From: Aporrectodea caliginosa
Lineage: Eukaryota > Annelida > Clitellata > Crassiclitellata > Lumbricidae
NCBI GenBank assembly: GCA_020284085.1
Contig: JACEVL010000007.1
Coordinates: forward strand, 1 to 64,000
Direction of reading: 5' to 3'
DNA length: 64,000 nucleotides
This document shows positions 11,006 through 23,240 of this stretch, piece after piece. A program made the translations under genes and the position numbers. The notes beneath the pieces were generated by a model that made no database searches, had not been told where the DNA came from, and saw only the letters and a program-made list of their open reading frames with translations. Each line of letters starts with the position of its first letter. Positions within the stretch are counted from its first letter, which is position 1.

Positions 11006-11734
11006 ATATATACATGTACATTATGCAGGTTCTTAAATTATTCCCATTATACACATAGATGTATGTGTACATAGATATGCATTCAGAAGTACCTACTTAG
11101 AAAGCATGCCTATACAAGAGCTTATTATCAAGTATATAGGCCTACACCGATGTATACATGTTCGCATGGGCTTGGTGTTGAACCGTGTAATGGCAATTGA
11201 ACATCGCTCTGATGCAGGTGAATAGATACATAGGTATAGGCCTATAGGCCTTTGTCTTGTCTCGAACATACATGTACATACCCGAGAGATATATAAATAG
11301 ATCGATAACTGATCGATATTAATTTTGGAGCTTTGAAGAGCCACTTGAATTTCGTCATGGACAAACTACAGACAAAACTATTGCCATTCTTGCAAAAAAC
11401 AACGCGCGTGAGATGAACTCCGGGATTGTGAGTTTTGCTTGAAAAGTGCTAAGCAACATTACAATTACATTCAGAAAAACGTGTAGGCCGACATATTGGA
11501 CATGAACCTTTTTATGCAGAGTATATATATAGGAGGTTTGAGCCCAGGGGAGATGTGTGGTTGGCTGATATTTACTTGTTGTAAAGATTACATTCTAGTG
11601 TGAAGCGAAAAAGAATCAAAGCAACAGTGGATATTCGACCCATTTGAGGATGGTCTGAACTTTGACCTTGCCCTCTCGCCTCTGGTCCTAAACACCACAC
11701 ACCATAACCGTCTGACTGTCTGTCTACTTGATCC
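11006..11734. other. Anonymous DNA
   Basis: No repeat family, exon or RNA gene recognised. It contains ATAGGCCTATAGGCCT at about 11236. Confidence 0.5.
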
Positions 11735-12173
<439 letters not shown>

Positions 12174-12390
12174 CTTTTTATTGAAGCCACTGAGTAACGA
12201 AACAGATGCAACATCAAATGTAGAATGTAGAATGTAGAATCCAATTAAACATTATTAAAGATTATTTGCCATTGTTAGCATCACAACACAATTATTATAG
12301 TAGCATGAATATTTTCCATTACTAGCAACAAAAGGGGATCCCGAAGGGACAATAGTCCCGCTAGATAGGGTCACCTAATTTCTAATATCG
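12174..12390 (-). mobile_element. Retroposon 3' part whose tail became the (TTGA)n array
   Basis: On the minus strand it reads CAGTGGCTTCAATAAAAAG and then ATTGATTGA. Its body shares a block with 28700-28752: GGGGATCCCGAAGGGAC and CCGCTAGATAGGGTCACC here, against GGGAACCCAGAAGGGAC and CCGCTGGTTAGGGCCACC there. It is probably the same SINE-like family as 28636-28752 and 56116-56295. Confidence 0.6.
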
Positions 12391-12584
12391 TAGTACATGA
12401 TAATAAACGGAAGGACTTAGATTCAGTATTCAGATCGGTTGTTCCTATCCAGAAAATCTATTGCGAAAAACAATAAACCTTAACTAACAATAGCATTGCA
12501 GTTGAAAATCAATAACCTTAATCTTGACCTGGAACCGATATCGACCTTACCCTCCTATCGATTTTCTTTCCACTGAGCGCCTGT

Positions 12585-12652
12585 GAATTAGCTGGTTCCC
12601 ACGACTTCGATTTAAGGCGCTATATAAATCTTGAGATTACGATTACGAAGAG
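12585..12652 (+). mobile_element. LINE 3'-end relic, (GATTAC)n tail
   Basis: AAGGCGCTATATAAATCTTG followed by AGATTACGATTACGA, the 3' signature and tail shared with 18925-19008 and 36440-36520. Confidence 0.72.
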
Positions 12653-12862
12653 TGAGAGGACGTCCTCCATTTTCCCTCCAAAAATCGAACTAGCTGGAGT
12701 ATTCATTGAAACGGTCACGGTGTATAGGGATCGGAAGTAAGAGACTGCGAAAACGATGAAAGTTAGAATAGCGACGATTAGGTGGGGGTTAAAACCCTGA
12801 ACTTGGAGACCACGACCTATCAGTTAAAGACGTCTTAAGACTCAACTAAGAATCTCGATCTC
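12653..12862. other. Anonymous DNA before the 20-bp satellite
   Basis: No gene or repeat recognised. Confidence 0.4.
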
Positions 12863-13377
12863 TAGCACACCGATTGAGTACGAGGCAAACCGATGGAGTA
12901 CGAGGCAAACCGATAGAGTACGATGCAAACCGATAGAGTAGAAAGCAAACCGATATAGTACGAGGCAAACCGATAGAGTACCGGCAAACCGATATAGTAC
13001 GAGGCGACCGATGCCGCCTTACAAGGCAAACCGATAGTACAAAGGCAAACAGATAGAGTACGAGCCAAACCGATAGAGTACGAGGCCACCGATAGAGTAC
13101 GAGGCAAACCGATAGAGTACTTAGGCAAACCGATAGAGTACGAGCCAAAGCGATAGAGAACAAGGCTAACCGATAGAGTACGAGGCAAACCGATAGTACA
13201 AGGCAAACCGATAGAGTACGAGGCAAACCGTTATTACAAGGCAAACCGATAGAGTACGAGGCAAACGATAGAGTACAAAGGCAAACCGATAGAGCACAAG
13301 GCAAACCGATGACGTATGAGGCAAACCGATAGAGTAGGAGGCAGAACCGATGGAGAGTACGAGGCAAACCTTGTACC
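12863..13377 (-). repeat. 20-bp satellite array, inverted arm
   Basis: About 25 copies of GAGGCAAACCGATAGAGTAC, the reverse complement of the unit in the main array. Copies are more diverged here: 17- to 22-bp units and one insertion with GCCGCCTTACAA near 13014-13026. Confidence 0.97.
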
Positions 13378-13397
13378 GTAACGTATTGCCTCGTAAT

Positions 13398-16300
13398 CAA
13401 TCGGTTTGCCTTGTACTCTATCGGCCTGCCTTGTACTCTATCGGTTTGCCTCTGTACTCTATCGGTTTGCCTTGTACCTATCGGTTTGCCTCGTACTCTA
13501 TCGGTTAGCCTTGTTCTCTATCATCTTGGCTCGTACTCTATCGGTTTGCCTTCTACTCTATCGGTTTAGATTCGTACTCTATCGGTTTGCCTTGTACTCT
13601 ATCGGTTTGCCTCGTACTCTATCACTTTGGCTCGTACTCTATCTGTTTGCCTTGTACTCTATCGGTTTGCCTTGTACTCTATCGGTTTGCCTTGTCTATC
13701 GGTTTGCCTTGTACTTCTATCGGTTTGCCTTGTACTCTATCGGTTTGCCTTGTTCTCTATCGGTTTGCCTTGTACTCTATCGGTTTGCCTTGTACTCTAT
13801 CGGTTTGGCTCGTACTCTATCGGTTTGCCTCGTACTCTATCGGTTTGCCTTGTACTCTATCTGTTTGCCTTGTACTCTATCGGTTTGCCTTGTACTCTAT
13901 CGGTTTGGCTTGTTCTCTATCGGTTTGCCTTGTACTCTATCGGTTTGCCTTGTACTCTATCGGTTTGCCTCGTACTCTATCGGTTTGCCTTGTACTCTAT
14001 CAGTCTGGCTCGTACTCTATCGGTTTGCCTTGTACTCTATCGGTTTGCCTTGTACTCTATCGGTTTGCCTTGTACTCTATCGGTTTGCCTTGTACTCTAT
14101 CGGTTTGCCTTGTACTCTATCGGTCTGGCTTGTACTCTATCGGTTTGCCTTGTACTCTATCGGTTTGCCTTGTACTCTATCGGTTTGCCTTGTACTCTAT
14201 CGGTTTGCCCTTGTACTCTATCGGTTTGCCTTGTACTCTATCGGTTTGCCTTGTACTCTATCGGTTTGCCTTGTACTCTATCGGTTTTGCCTTGTACTCT
14301 ATCGGTTTACCTTGTACTCTATCGGTTTGCCTTGTACTCTATCGGTTTGCCTTGTACTCTATCGGTTTGCCTTGTACTCTATCGGTTTGCCTTGTACTCT
14401 ATCGGTTTGCCATGTACTCTATCGGTTTGCCTTGTACTCTATCTGTTTGCCTTGTACTCTATCGGTTTGCCTTGTACTCTATCGGTTTGCCTTGTACTCT
14501 ATCGGTTTGCCTTGTACTCTATCGGTTTGGCTCTGTACTCTATCGGTTTGCCTCGTACTCTATCGGTTTGCCTTGTACTCTATCGGTTTGCCTTGTACTC
14601 TATCGGTTTGCCTTGTACTCTATCGGTTTGGCTTGTTCTCTATCGGTTTGCCTTGTACTCTATCGGTTTGCCTTGTACTCTATCGGTTTGCCTCGTACTC
14701 TATCGGTTTGCCTTGTACTCTATCAGTCTGGCTCGTACTCTATCGGTTTACCTTGTACTCTATCGGTTTGCCTCGTACTCTATCGGTTTGCCTTGTACTC
14801 TATCGGTTTGCCTTGTACTCTATCGGTTTGCCTTGTACTCTATCAGTCTGGCTCGTACTCTATCGGTTTGCCTTGTACTCTATCGGTTTGCCTCGTACTC
14901 TATCGGTTTGCCTTGTACTCTATCGGTTTGCCTTGTACTCTATCGGTTTGCCTTGTACTCTATCGGTTTGCCTTGTACTCTATCGGTTTGCCTCGTACTC
15001 TATCAGTTTGGCTTGTACTCTATCGGTTTGCCTTATACTCTATCGGTTTGCCTTGTACTCTATCGGTTTGCCTTGTACTCTATCGGTTTGCCTTGTACTC
15101 TATCGGTTTGCCTTCGTACTCTATCGGTTTGCCTTTGTACTCTATCGGTTTGCCTTGTACTCTATCGGTTTGCCTTGTACTCTATCGGTTTCCACCTTGT
15201 ACTCTATCGGTTTGCCTTGTACTCTATCGGTTTGCCTTGTACTCTATCGGTTTGCCTTGTACTCTATCGGTTTTGCCTTGTACTCTATCGGTTTGCCTTG
15301 TACTCTATCGGTTTGCCTTGTACTCTATCGGTTTGCCTTGTACTCTATCGGTTTGCCTTGTACTCTATCGGTTTGCCCTTGTACTCTATCGGTTTGCCTT
15401 GTACTCTATCGGTTTGCCTTGTACTCTATCGGTTTGCCTTGTACTCTATCAGTTTGCCTTGTACTCTATCGGTTTGCCTTGTACTCTATCGGTTTGGCCT
15501 TGTACTCTATCGGTTTGCCTTGTACTCTATCGGTTTGCCTTGTACTCTATCGGTTTGCCTTGTACTCTATCGGTTTGCCTTGTACTCTATCGGTTTGCCT
15601 TGTACTCTATCGGTTTGCCTTGTACTCTATCGGTTTGCCTTGTACTCTATCGGTTTGCCTTGTACTCTATCGGTTTGCCTTGTACTCTATCGGTTTGCCT
15701 TGTACTCTATCGGTTTGCCTTGTACTCTATCGGTTTGCCTTGTACTCTATCGGTTTGCCTTGTTCTCTATCGGTTTGCCTTGTACTCTATCGGTTTGCCT
15801 TGTACTCTATCGGTTTGCCTTGTACTCTATCGGTTTGCCTTGTACTCTATCGGTTTGCCTTGTACTCTATCGGTTTGCCTTGTACTCTATCGGTTTGCCT
15901 TGTACTCTATCGGTTTGCCTTGTACTCTATCGGTTTGCCTTGTACTCTATCGGTTTGCCTTGTACTCTATTGGTTTGCCTTGTACTCTATCGGTTTGCCT
16001 TGTACTCTATCGGTTTGCCTTGTACTCTATCGGTTTGCCTTGTACTCTATCGGTTTGCCTTGTACTCTATCGGTTTGCCTTGTACTCTATCGGTTTGCCT
16101 TGTACTCTATCGGTTGCCTTGTACTCTATCGGTTTGCCTTGTACTCTATCGGTTTGCCTTGTACTCTATCGGTTTGCCTTGTACTCTATCGGTTTTGCCT
16201 TGTACTCTATCGGTTTGGCTTGTACTCTATCGGTTTGCCTTGTACTCTATCGGTTTGCCTTGTACTCTATCGGTTTGCCTTGTACTCTATCGGTTTGCCT

Positions 16301-17709
16301 TGTACTCTATCAGTTTGCCTTGTACTCTATCGGTTTGCCTTGTACTCTATCGGTTTGCCTTGTACTCTATCGGTTTGCCTTGTACTCTATCGGTTTGCCT
16401 TGTACTCTATCGGTTTGCCTTGTACTCTATCAGTTTGGCTTGTACTCTATCGGTTTGCCTTGTACTCTATCGGTTTGGCCTTGTACTCTATCGGTTTGCC
16501 TTGTACTCTATCGGTTTGCCTTGTACTCTATCGGTTTGGCTTGTACTCTATCGGTTTGCCTTGTACTCTATCGGTTTGCCTTGTACTCTATCGGTTTGCT
16601 AATGTACTCTATCGGTTTGGCCTTGTACTCTATCGGTTTGCCTTGTACTCTATCGGTTTGCCTTGTACTCTATCGGTTTGCCTTGTACTCTATCGGTTTG
16701 CCTTGTACTCTATCGGTTTGCCTTGTACTCTATCGGTTTGCCTTGTACTCTATCGGTTTGCCTTGTACTCTATCGGTTTGCCTTGTACTCTATCGGTTTG
16801 GCTCTGTACTCTATCGGTTTGGCTTGTACTCTATCGGTTTGCCTTGTACTCTATCGGTTTTTACTTGTACTCTATCGGTTTGGCTTGTACTCTATCGGTT
16901 TGCCTTGTACTTGTACTCTATCGGTTTGCCTTGTACTCTATCAGTTTGGCTTGTACTCTATCGGTTTGCCTTGTACTCTATCGGTTTGCCTCGTACTCTA
17001 TCGGTTTGCCTTGTACTCTTCGGTTTGCCTTGTACTCTATCGGTTTGCCTTGTACTCTATCGGTTTTGCCTTGTACTCTATCGGTTTGCCTTGTACTCTA
17101 TCGGTTTGCCTTGTACTCTATCGGTTTGCCTTGTACTCTATCGGTTTGCCTTGTACTCTATCGGTTTGCCTTGTACTCTATCGGTTTGCCTTTGTACTCT
17201 ATCGGTTTGCCTTGTACTCTATCGGTTTGCCTTGTACTCTATCGGTTTGCCTTGTACTCTATCGGTTTTGCCTTGTACTCTATCGGTTTTGCCTTGTACT
17301 CTATCGGTTTTGGCTTGTACTCTATCGGTTTGCCATGTACTCTATCGGTTTGCCTCGTACTCTATCGGTTTTGGCTTGTACTCTATCGGTTTGCCTTGTA
17401 CTCTATCGGTTTGCCTTGTACTCTATTGGTTTTTGTACTCTATCGGTTTGCCTTGTATCCTATCGGTTTGCGTTGTAGGCCTGTACTCTATCGGTTTTGC
17501 CTTGTACTCTATCGGTTTGCCTTGTTCTCTATCGGTTTGCTTTGTTCTCTATCAGTTTGCCTTGTACTCTATTGGTTTTCCTTGTCCTCTATCGGTTTGC
17601 CTTGTACTCTATCGGTTTGCCCTGTACTCTATCGGTTTGCCCTGTACTCTATCGGTTTTCCTCGTACTCTATCGGTTTGGCTTGTACTCTATCGGTTTGC
17701 CTCGTACTC
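13398..17709 (+). repeat. 20-bp satellite array, main arm, about 215 units
   Basis: Head-to-tail units TCGGTTTGCCTTGTACTCTA. Central copies (about 15500-16100) are nearly identical, while copies at both edges are diverged (TCGTACTC, GGCTTGTTC, TTTTGCC slippage). The 20-bp unit has no stop in any forward frame, so three overlapping open frames of up to about 1580 codons read a 20-residue repeat (CTLSVCLVLYRFALYSIGLP). These are artefacts. Local higher-order copies are visible: the variant order around 13840-14020 recurs around 14540-14740. Confidence 0.98.
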
Positions 17710-17814
17710 ATTTGGTCAGACGCCGAATTCTGAGTTTCGTCTAAGCATATACACAGTTGAGTCACGTCCTCTAGCGAACGACATGAAGAGCTTATACACT
17801 GAAGCCTACACCAA

Positions 17815-18103
17815 TTCATTCATTGAACTATTCATTCATTCATTCATTCATTCATTCATTCATTCATTCATTCATTCATTCATTCATTCATTCATTCATT
17901 CATTCATTCATTCATTCATTCATTCATTCATTCATTCATTCATTCAGAACACTCAAAGCATTCAGAGCATTCATTCTTTTATTCAGAACATTCAGAGTAT
18001 CCATTCATTCGTTCGTTCGTTCATTCATTTCATTCATTCATTCATTCATTCATTCATTCATTCATTCATTCATTCATTCATTCATTCATTCATTCATTCA
18101 GAA
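17815..18103 (+). repeat. (CATT)n microsatellite in two blocks
   Basis: (CATT)n at 17815-17946 and 18022-18099, separated by CATTCAGA variants. It starts about 100 bp after the 20-bp satellite. Confidence 0.97.
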
Positions 18104-18684
18104 CATTCGTGCATGCATTCGTTCGTTTCCTGGTTCGGCCATTCATAGCATCGATATTGCGCTCTTCGATATTATCTACTTTGAGGCATCAAAAGGTTCA
18201 TCCCAGGCGAATATTTTTCAGATACAAACATAAGCTACACACACATGTAACGTCTTTGGCTAGACCAACGCGCTACACGTGAGCCCAGGTATCCTTGGTC
18301 TATAACCAACATTGGCGTGCACGCTTAACCGTTGTCTGACATTACTGTCATACGTAGTGTCGCGGCTTGGCGCTGTGGACACGACGCTGGCGAGCAGAGT
18401 TAAATTTAGAAATACTATGTGTGGTGAAGGATTGTCGATACAGAAAACCCTCCCTCCGTCGTTGATAAATACTAAAGCAAGTTGGAAGATGTATGTGTCA
18501 AGTAAGAATGTATAGAATTTTCTGGTCAAGTAGAATAGCATTTCAATTGAAACAATAAAATTGAAACAATAAAATTTCAGTTGAAAAAATAGCATTGCAG
18601 TTGAAAAAGAATTACAGTTCATCCGAAAAAGTTAATGTCACCATGTCCTTAGCCCGTTACCTTAAAGGTTACGGCTACATGATA
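18104..18684. other. Anonymous DNA
   Basis: Overlapping open frames on both strands (about 18260-18622) have no recognisable motif. A small repeat, TTGAAACAATAAAA, occurs at about 18547-18575. Confidence 0.4.
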
Positions 18685-18834
18685 AGAATGGGAGAACAAC
18701 CCCCACCCACTCAGACCGTTATATTATCGGAAATCAACTAACCCCAGTTTATGTTCAAAACGTTAAACCCCCACTTCTGGCAACCGTATGAGATCGTCCT
18801 CCTAACCCCCAACCCCAATTGGTAGACGCCACTG
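18685..18834. mobile_element. MITE fragment of the CAGTGGCGTCTA family
   Basis: The right end GGTAGACGCCACTG is intact, and the body has AACCCCC/ACCCCCA blocks and TTATATTATCGGAAATCA. The left end is missing. Related copies lie at 47090, 48920-49015 and 63826-64000. Confidence 0.72.
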
Positions 18835-18924
18835 GCGTAGAGGCGCCCATGCAGACATGCGCTCTTAACCAATGTAGGGCCTAGATTGTATAAGTACTAA
18901 CCGGGATAGGTGTTACGTGAATAT

Positions 18925-19008
18925 TAAAGCGCTCGTGAATAAACTGGTGCCCTGCGCTTGGCTTTCGAGTGGCGCTTTAGAAGTTTGGAGATTACGATTA
19001 CGTGTGGC
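18925..19008 (+). mobile_element. LINE 3'-end relic, (GATTAC)n tail
   Basis: Reads CTGGTGCCCTGCGCTTGGCT, then GAGTGGCGCTTTAGAAGTTT, then GAGATTACGATTACG. The same order is found at the 3' end of the LINE at 35885-36520. Confidence 0.8.
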
Positions 19009-19439
19009 GCTTAGGATAGGCTATTGCTAATAATAGTTTCGTTAGTTCTGCGCTTTTGCTTCATACACGGAGTCACCGTGGCACTCGTATCGCCACAGTA
19101 GATCTAGATTTAATTGTTACTAGATAGCGGATTCGTGCACTTAAATCCAATTCATGTTGTCATGTTGTTCACTTCAAGAGCGTCGAGTGCAGTTTGTTTT
19201 GTTGTCGAGGACTAATTAATTTAATTAATTAATTAAATCACGTGTAGCGCTGACAAATGAATTAGTGTCCATCGAGATATCGTGTCGGCGCTACCCGGTC
19301 GATTCGATAATAGTTGAATAATAAATTAATACATTAATCATTTGCGTGTGTTGCAGAACGCTGCTATCGCGGGTCCGACTGGTTCAAGGAAGGAACAGCG
19401 CATCGCTCTCTCATGTAGGCCTAACTGTGTTGTAATTTT
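19009..19439. other. Anonymous DNA
   Basis: No gene recognised. It holds a short TTAATTAATTAATTAA run at about 19218-19235. Confidence 0.4.
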
Positions 19440-19922
19440 TTTACAGCTGGTATACTGATTAAAATAATTTTAATCGATTAATCTCCAAAATTTAATCGAG
19501 ATTAATCGATTAAATTCGATTAATTAGCTACACATACATAAAGCTAAAAGAACTGTTTAGACTGTATATACACTGCAAAAATCTTTCAATCATTTGACAT
19601 GCTTATGTTCAAATTGTCAAACTGAGAAACGTAGCCAGTAGGCCTGTATACTGTAGTAACTACCTTCTACCTACAAAAGTCTTCAATAATTTCGCCATCT
19701 TCGACTTTTCCCTCAGCATTTACCTTAACTGCTATATGATCGCTTAAGTTTTCCAATTAAATGTTTCACATAGTTACTGCTCGCCATATTGTTTATTCCT
19801 GAAATTGGTCGGTTGACGTCATAAAATGAGTAAGAAAATTAATCGAAAATTAATCGAACAAGCCAAAATTAATCGATTAAATCTGTTAACGATTAATCGA
19901 TTAATTTATTCTAAAGTTTAAC
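19440..19922. mobile_element. Decayed hAT-like element with ATCGATTAAT-rich ends
   Basis: Both ends carry clustered AATCGATTAAT motifs in inverted arrangement (19475-19530 and 19838-19905). The interior (TTCGCCATCTTCGACTTTTC, CTCGCCATATTGTTTA, GTCATAAAATGAGTAAG) aligns with the better-preserved element at 57220-57678. The termini and target-site duplication are no longer clear. Confidence 0.72.
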
Positions 19923-20223
19923 GTCGTCATATGACACATCGAAGGTCTTTGACGACACATCGAAAGTATAATTTTATTACAGTACAGTGAAAAATAAAGA
20001 ATATACACTTTTATACAGTGTCCGAATTGTATCGTAATTCTAAATACGACTATTTATATAGCATAGGCCTAGAAGCTTCAAGCTATTTACAGGTTGCTTT
20101 TGAAAACTGCCTGCACTGTCAGCGCAAATGCTAATGCTCCGAGTTACATAACAAACACATTTACATTGTTTTTTAAACAGAAAAGTATTGTGGCGTCCTG
20201 AATAGGTTCAGAAAGATTGTTTC

Positions 20224-20382
20224 CAGGGGCGGCGCCAGGGGTGCTTTGTGGGCTAAGCTCCCCTAACTGCGGCTCAGCCCCAAAATAGTGGGAAATCACT
20301 GAAAATCACAGGGAGGAGGGGACAAAAACGAAGGTTTTTCGAGCTTTAGCCCCCCCAACCTGAAATCCTGGCGCCGGCACTG
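20224..20382. mobile_element. hAT-like MITE, 159 bp, perfect 8-bp TSD
   Basis: Flanked by ATTGTTTC at 20216-20223 and 20383-20390. The ends CAGGGGCGGCGCCAGG and CCTGGCGCCGGCACTG are inverted. It is non-coding. Confidence 0.92.
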
Positions 20383-20479
20383 ATTGTTTCAGGCACGTGG
20401 ACCACCGACCCGAAAGCCATGATAACCCATTTTGGTTTTAGTTACTGGCACGAATACGTAAGAGGACTTTGATGATCGC

Positions 20480-21165
20480 AGCCGCGACCTATTAGGATTC
20501 TCGGATAGCGGCTTCATGAAGGGCTTAAACTGGAGTCACACCAACTATAACGAGGCTTGTACCATGAGGATTTTTTTTATTTTCGGGTTGCCCTCCTTCA
20601 GTGTTGCCAGGTACTTTCCGGAAATCCCGCCCAAAGGCTTCCGAAAATCCGTCCAAAGGTAGCCCAATATGAATTATAACGTAAACAAAATGAAAATAGC
20701 TGAAAAATGATCAGAATTTATTTAATTATTTACTTCTATTTGAACTTTGGTAACTTGTTTCATCGTAAAGTTCAAAAATTGAATGTATCTGAACGACGCC
20801 AAAAGTGACAAAGCAAAACACCCTAGTTTTAAAATCTCGCTCGCCAAGCATCTGAATGTTTTTCCCAGCTTTGCAATACCGTTTTCCGTACAGCGGACAA
20901 GAATGAAAGTAGCCCAAAAAACCGCAACCCGCGGACAGCGAATTTTTCCCGCAACTAAAATTTTAAACTAGCCCAATTGGGCGGGAAAACCGCGGAACTG
21001 GCAACACTGCCCTCCTTGACCTGAAGCCAGCTCAGCGATTCTCGCATATATCTCGAAACATGCGATAGGTTTTTAGGTTGGCGAATATTCGGGCGGGCCG
21101 GGCGGCACAGTGGACTGAAACTGGCAGCGTTACAGTAGTCCAGGACTCCAGGAACGTAGCAAGGC
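20480..21165 (-). pseudogene. LINE reverse-transcriptase fragment split by a hAT insertion
   Basis: On the minus strand, 21018-21165 reads LDYCNAAS and then LSHVSRYMRESLSWLQVKEG, typical of the C-terminal part of CR1/L2 reverse transcriptases (compare LHWLP at 8030). The reading continues after the 411-bp element at 20599-21009 as PKIKKIL (about 20560-20590), where the family has a RxxYKIL motif. It is a dead, 5'-truncated copy. Confidence 0.72.
20599..21009. mobile_element. hAT-like MITE, 411 bp, perfect 8-bp TSD
   Basis: Flanked by CCCTCCTT at 20591-20598 and 21010-21017. The ends CAGTGTTGCCAG and CTGGCAACACTG are perfect reverse complements. Open frames inside it (about 20726-20971) are not conserved-looking. 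Confidence 0.94.
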
Positions 21166-21349
21166 ACGCACACAGATAACGAACATTGTCATCAATTATC
21201 ATATGTGTTTGCCGTTGGCATAGACCTAATAGCTATAGCCATAAGCTTGGTCAACATCAACATTCTTGTAATATATAATATATTATAGGCAAAGTTTAAC
21301 GACCTTCGTTTATCCAGTGAAAACCTTCCCTTGAGTAAAATTACTATTC

Positions 21350-21430
21350 TCGTAATCGTAATCGTAATTCTAAACATCTAAAGCGCCATTCGAAAGCCAA
21401 GCGCAGGACACCAGATTATTCACGAGCACA
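21350..21430 (-). mobile_element. LINE 3'-end relic, (GATTAC)n tail
   Basis: TCGTAATCGTAATCGTAATT followed by AAAGCGCCATTCGAAAGCCA and GCGCAGGACACCA is the reverse complement of the 18925-19008 3' end. Confidence 0.8.
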
Positions 21431-21479
21431 GTATTGTCGATACTGGCAGGAATGCTGCTCTCTGGGACTAAACAGAAGA

Positions 21480-21545
21480 ATTCATTCCGAGAATTTATAT
21501 AGCGCCCCTTCAAGGAGCTTACTGAGAGGCTCAAGAGGATGTGGA
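21480..21545 (-). mobile_element. LINE 3'-end relic
   Basis: ATTTATATAGCGCCCCTTCA plus AGGAGCTTACTGAGAGGC is the reverse complement of the L2-like 3' signature also seen at 27240-27275 and 44280-44345. Confidence 0.7.
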
Positions 21546-21925
21546 CTACAACTCTTTATCAAGCACTCTCAATGATAGTCTTGCATATAGTATTGATATA
21601 GACAACCGACAAACTTCGTTTCAGTCACGGCTATACTTGATGGGGGAGCAGATTAGATATTGGCTAATCGATTGTCAAATCGATCAGATACGGCTAATCG
21701 ATCGTCTATTTCGAGTTCATCGTTAAGCACATTCGGCGTTTTGTTCTATTCTGGTTCCTTTGTTTTCGCTGCAGGTGATGTACAATTAATCTTCGGTAAT
21801 GAAGCCGACTGCACTTGACATTCTTGAAGTCGGCAACACAACGATATGCAAAATGTACTACATAGTGACACGAAAGAGGAAGTTTTGGTGCACGAATCCG
21901 CTGGTCAGTTAGATAGCAGTTTCAG

Positions 21926-22040
21926 TTTAACGACACTGTGTGATAAGAAGGATCAGTATATAGCCTCGCCCTCCTCCTTTATCCATGCAGGCTTGGGACT
22001 GGCACTGTTTGAGTACAAACAGTGGCGGAGTTGGTAAATT
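21926..22040 (-). mobile_element. Short retroposon, ACGACACTGTGTGATAA family
   Basis: Shares with 54380-54495, 59260-59375 and (reverse) 46535-46625 the ordered blocks GTTTAACGACACTGTGTGAT, TCCTTTATCC..AGGCTTGGGACTGGCACT and AGTGGCGGAGTT. On the minus strand it reads GCCAGTCCCAAGCCTG then CATGGATAAAGGAGGAGGGCG. The block CAGTCCCAAGCC..GGATAAA is reminiscent of tails of RTE-clade elements in fish, from memory only. Confidence 0.75.
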
Positions 22041-22099
22041 ATGTGTGCAGATGTTGCGGTAATATAGGTCACAGGCATACTGGTGATGTAAAGCGATAT

Positions 22100-22245
22100 G
22101 ATGGGACGAATATCGATGGTCGGTGCGGCCCCAGAGTACATCACGGAGCTCGGTGTTCCAGTCTCTATCCAGCCAGGTCGTCGATCCTTACGCTCTGCAG
22201 CTCGTGGGGATTTGATGACACCCCTGCCCCAGCGAAGAACGACTC
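22100..22245 (+). pseudogene. LINE ORF2 fragment
   Basis: Reads EYITELGVPVSIQPGRRSLR and then SAARGDLMTP, equivalent to LQELCRSISANIGRRPLRSAVRGDL in the LINE at 7558-8434 (about 8120-8195). No 3' tail is attached. Confidence 0.7.
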
Positions 22246-23012
22246 GGTTAATCCGAAAGACACAAGTTACGAAATTCTGTCACGTTATCGAGAGCATAAT
22301 AATAATGGGCTAAATCGGTTCTGTCAAATTTCATTTGAAATCAGGCGGGTAGGCCTACTCGCCTGCTTGCTCCTCTAGCCTGGTCTGCTTAGACTTGAGT
22401 CGGAAGCCGAAGCCTAACATTTTAATTGCTCGTTAATTGCATTAACGCAGATAAAGTAGGGTCGCCCGGGGTAATATGGTCACTCCGGGTTTTATGGTCA
22501 CCCCGTCATTCTAGCTAAATATCAAGTCTATGGTAATTCTAGTGCAGTGTCATACTTATGCTGTTTCCAGTAAATTTCGTAATCATAGCGAAAAGATTAC
22601 TTGTTGAGTTTAGAATTTTCATCGAATTTTTTCAATATTTGACATATTTTCGTAAAGGGTATGGTGAGTATAACTTACTATTTTTTCACAATGATTTGTT
22701 GGATGAAATTTTCATAAAAATTCCATTGATTTGTTATTGCATCTGGCCTTCGAAACGTTGCTTTTATTAATTGCGTTGCACATGGTAGAACGCCATTTTC
22801 ACAAAATTGTTACTGCTACTCAATTGGGGCTATATGGTCACTACTAGTCTGGGTAATATGGCCAGTGTCCATATAACACTGTGCAATGTCCATATTGCCC
22901 CGTTATGATTACCTAAGTGTTAGGAATAGCCCTATTTCATTTGTATTATTAGGCCTACCGCCCAAACTTGTGCCTATAGCCCTATAGTAACAAGGTTTTT
23001 TTATATAGAGAA

Positions 23013-23240
23013 ATGGTTAGACTGCACAATACAAAGAATTTGCGAGCACAAGGGTCAGAAGAAGATGCAGGTATTGCTGTCGCTGCCGTTGAAGGTGGAA
23101 TGTCGTTAAAGAAAGCTGCCAAAGATTATAATGTTCCTCATACTTCCTTACGAAGGAAACTGAAATTGAAAAGATGTGTAAGTTCTATGAAGACAGTTTT
23201 GGGTCATCCAACAATTTTAAAGCCGCAACAAGAGGTGTAA
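23013..23240 (+). pseudogene. Transposase N-terminus, pipsqueak (HTH_psq) domain
   Basis: A 75-codon frame. Residues about 15-55 read EEDAGIAVAAVEGGMSLKKA and then AKDYNVPHTSLRRKLK, the helix-turn-helix that binds terminal repeats in pogo/Tigger transposases. The start at 23013 follows a long AT-rich leader within the element. The frame ends early, and the catalytic DDE domain is missing, so it is a deletion relic. A domesticated pipsqueak gene is unlikely, because it sits inside TA-flanked inverted repeats. Confidence 0.82.

Noticed and set aside
13406..18148. Open frame of about 1580 codons and two overlapping companions
   Set aside because: Translation of the 20-bp satellite, open in all three frames and merging into the (CATT)n run; not a gene.
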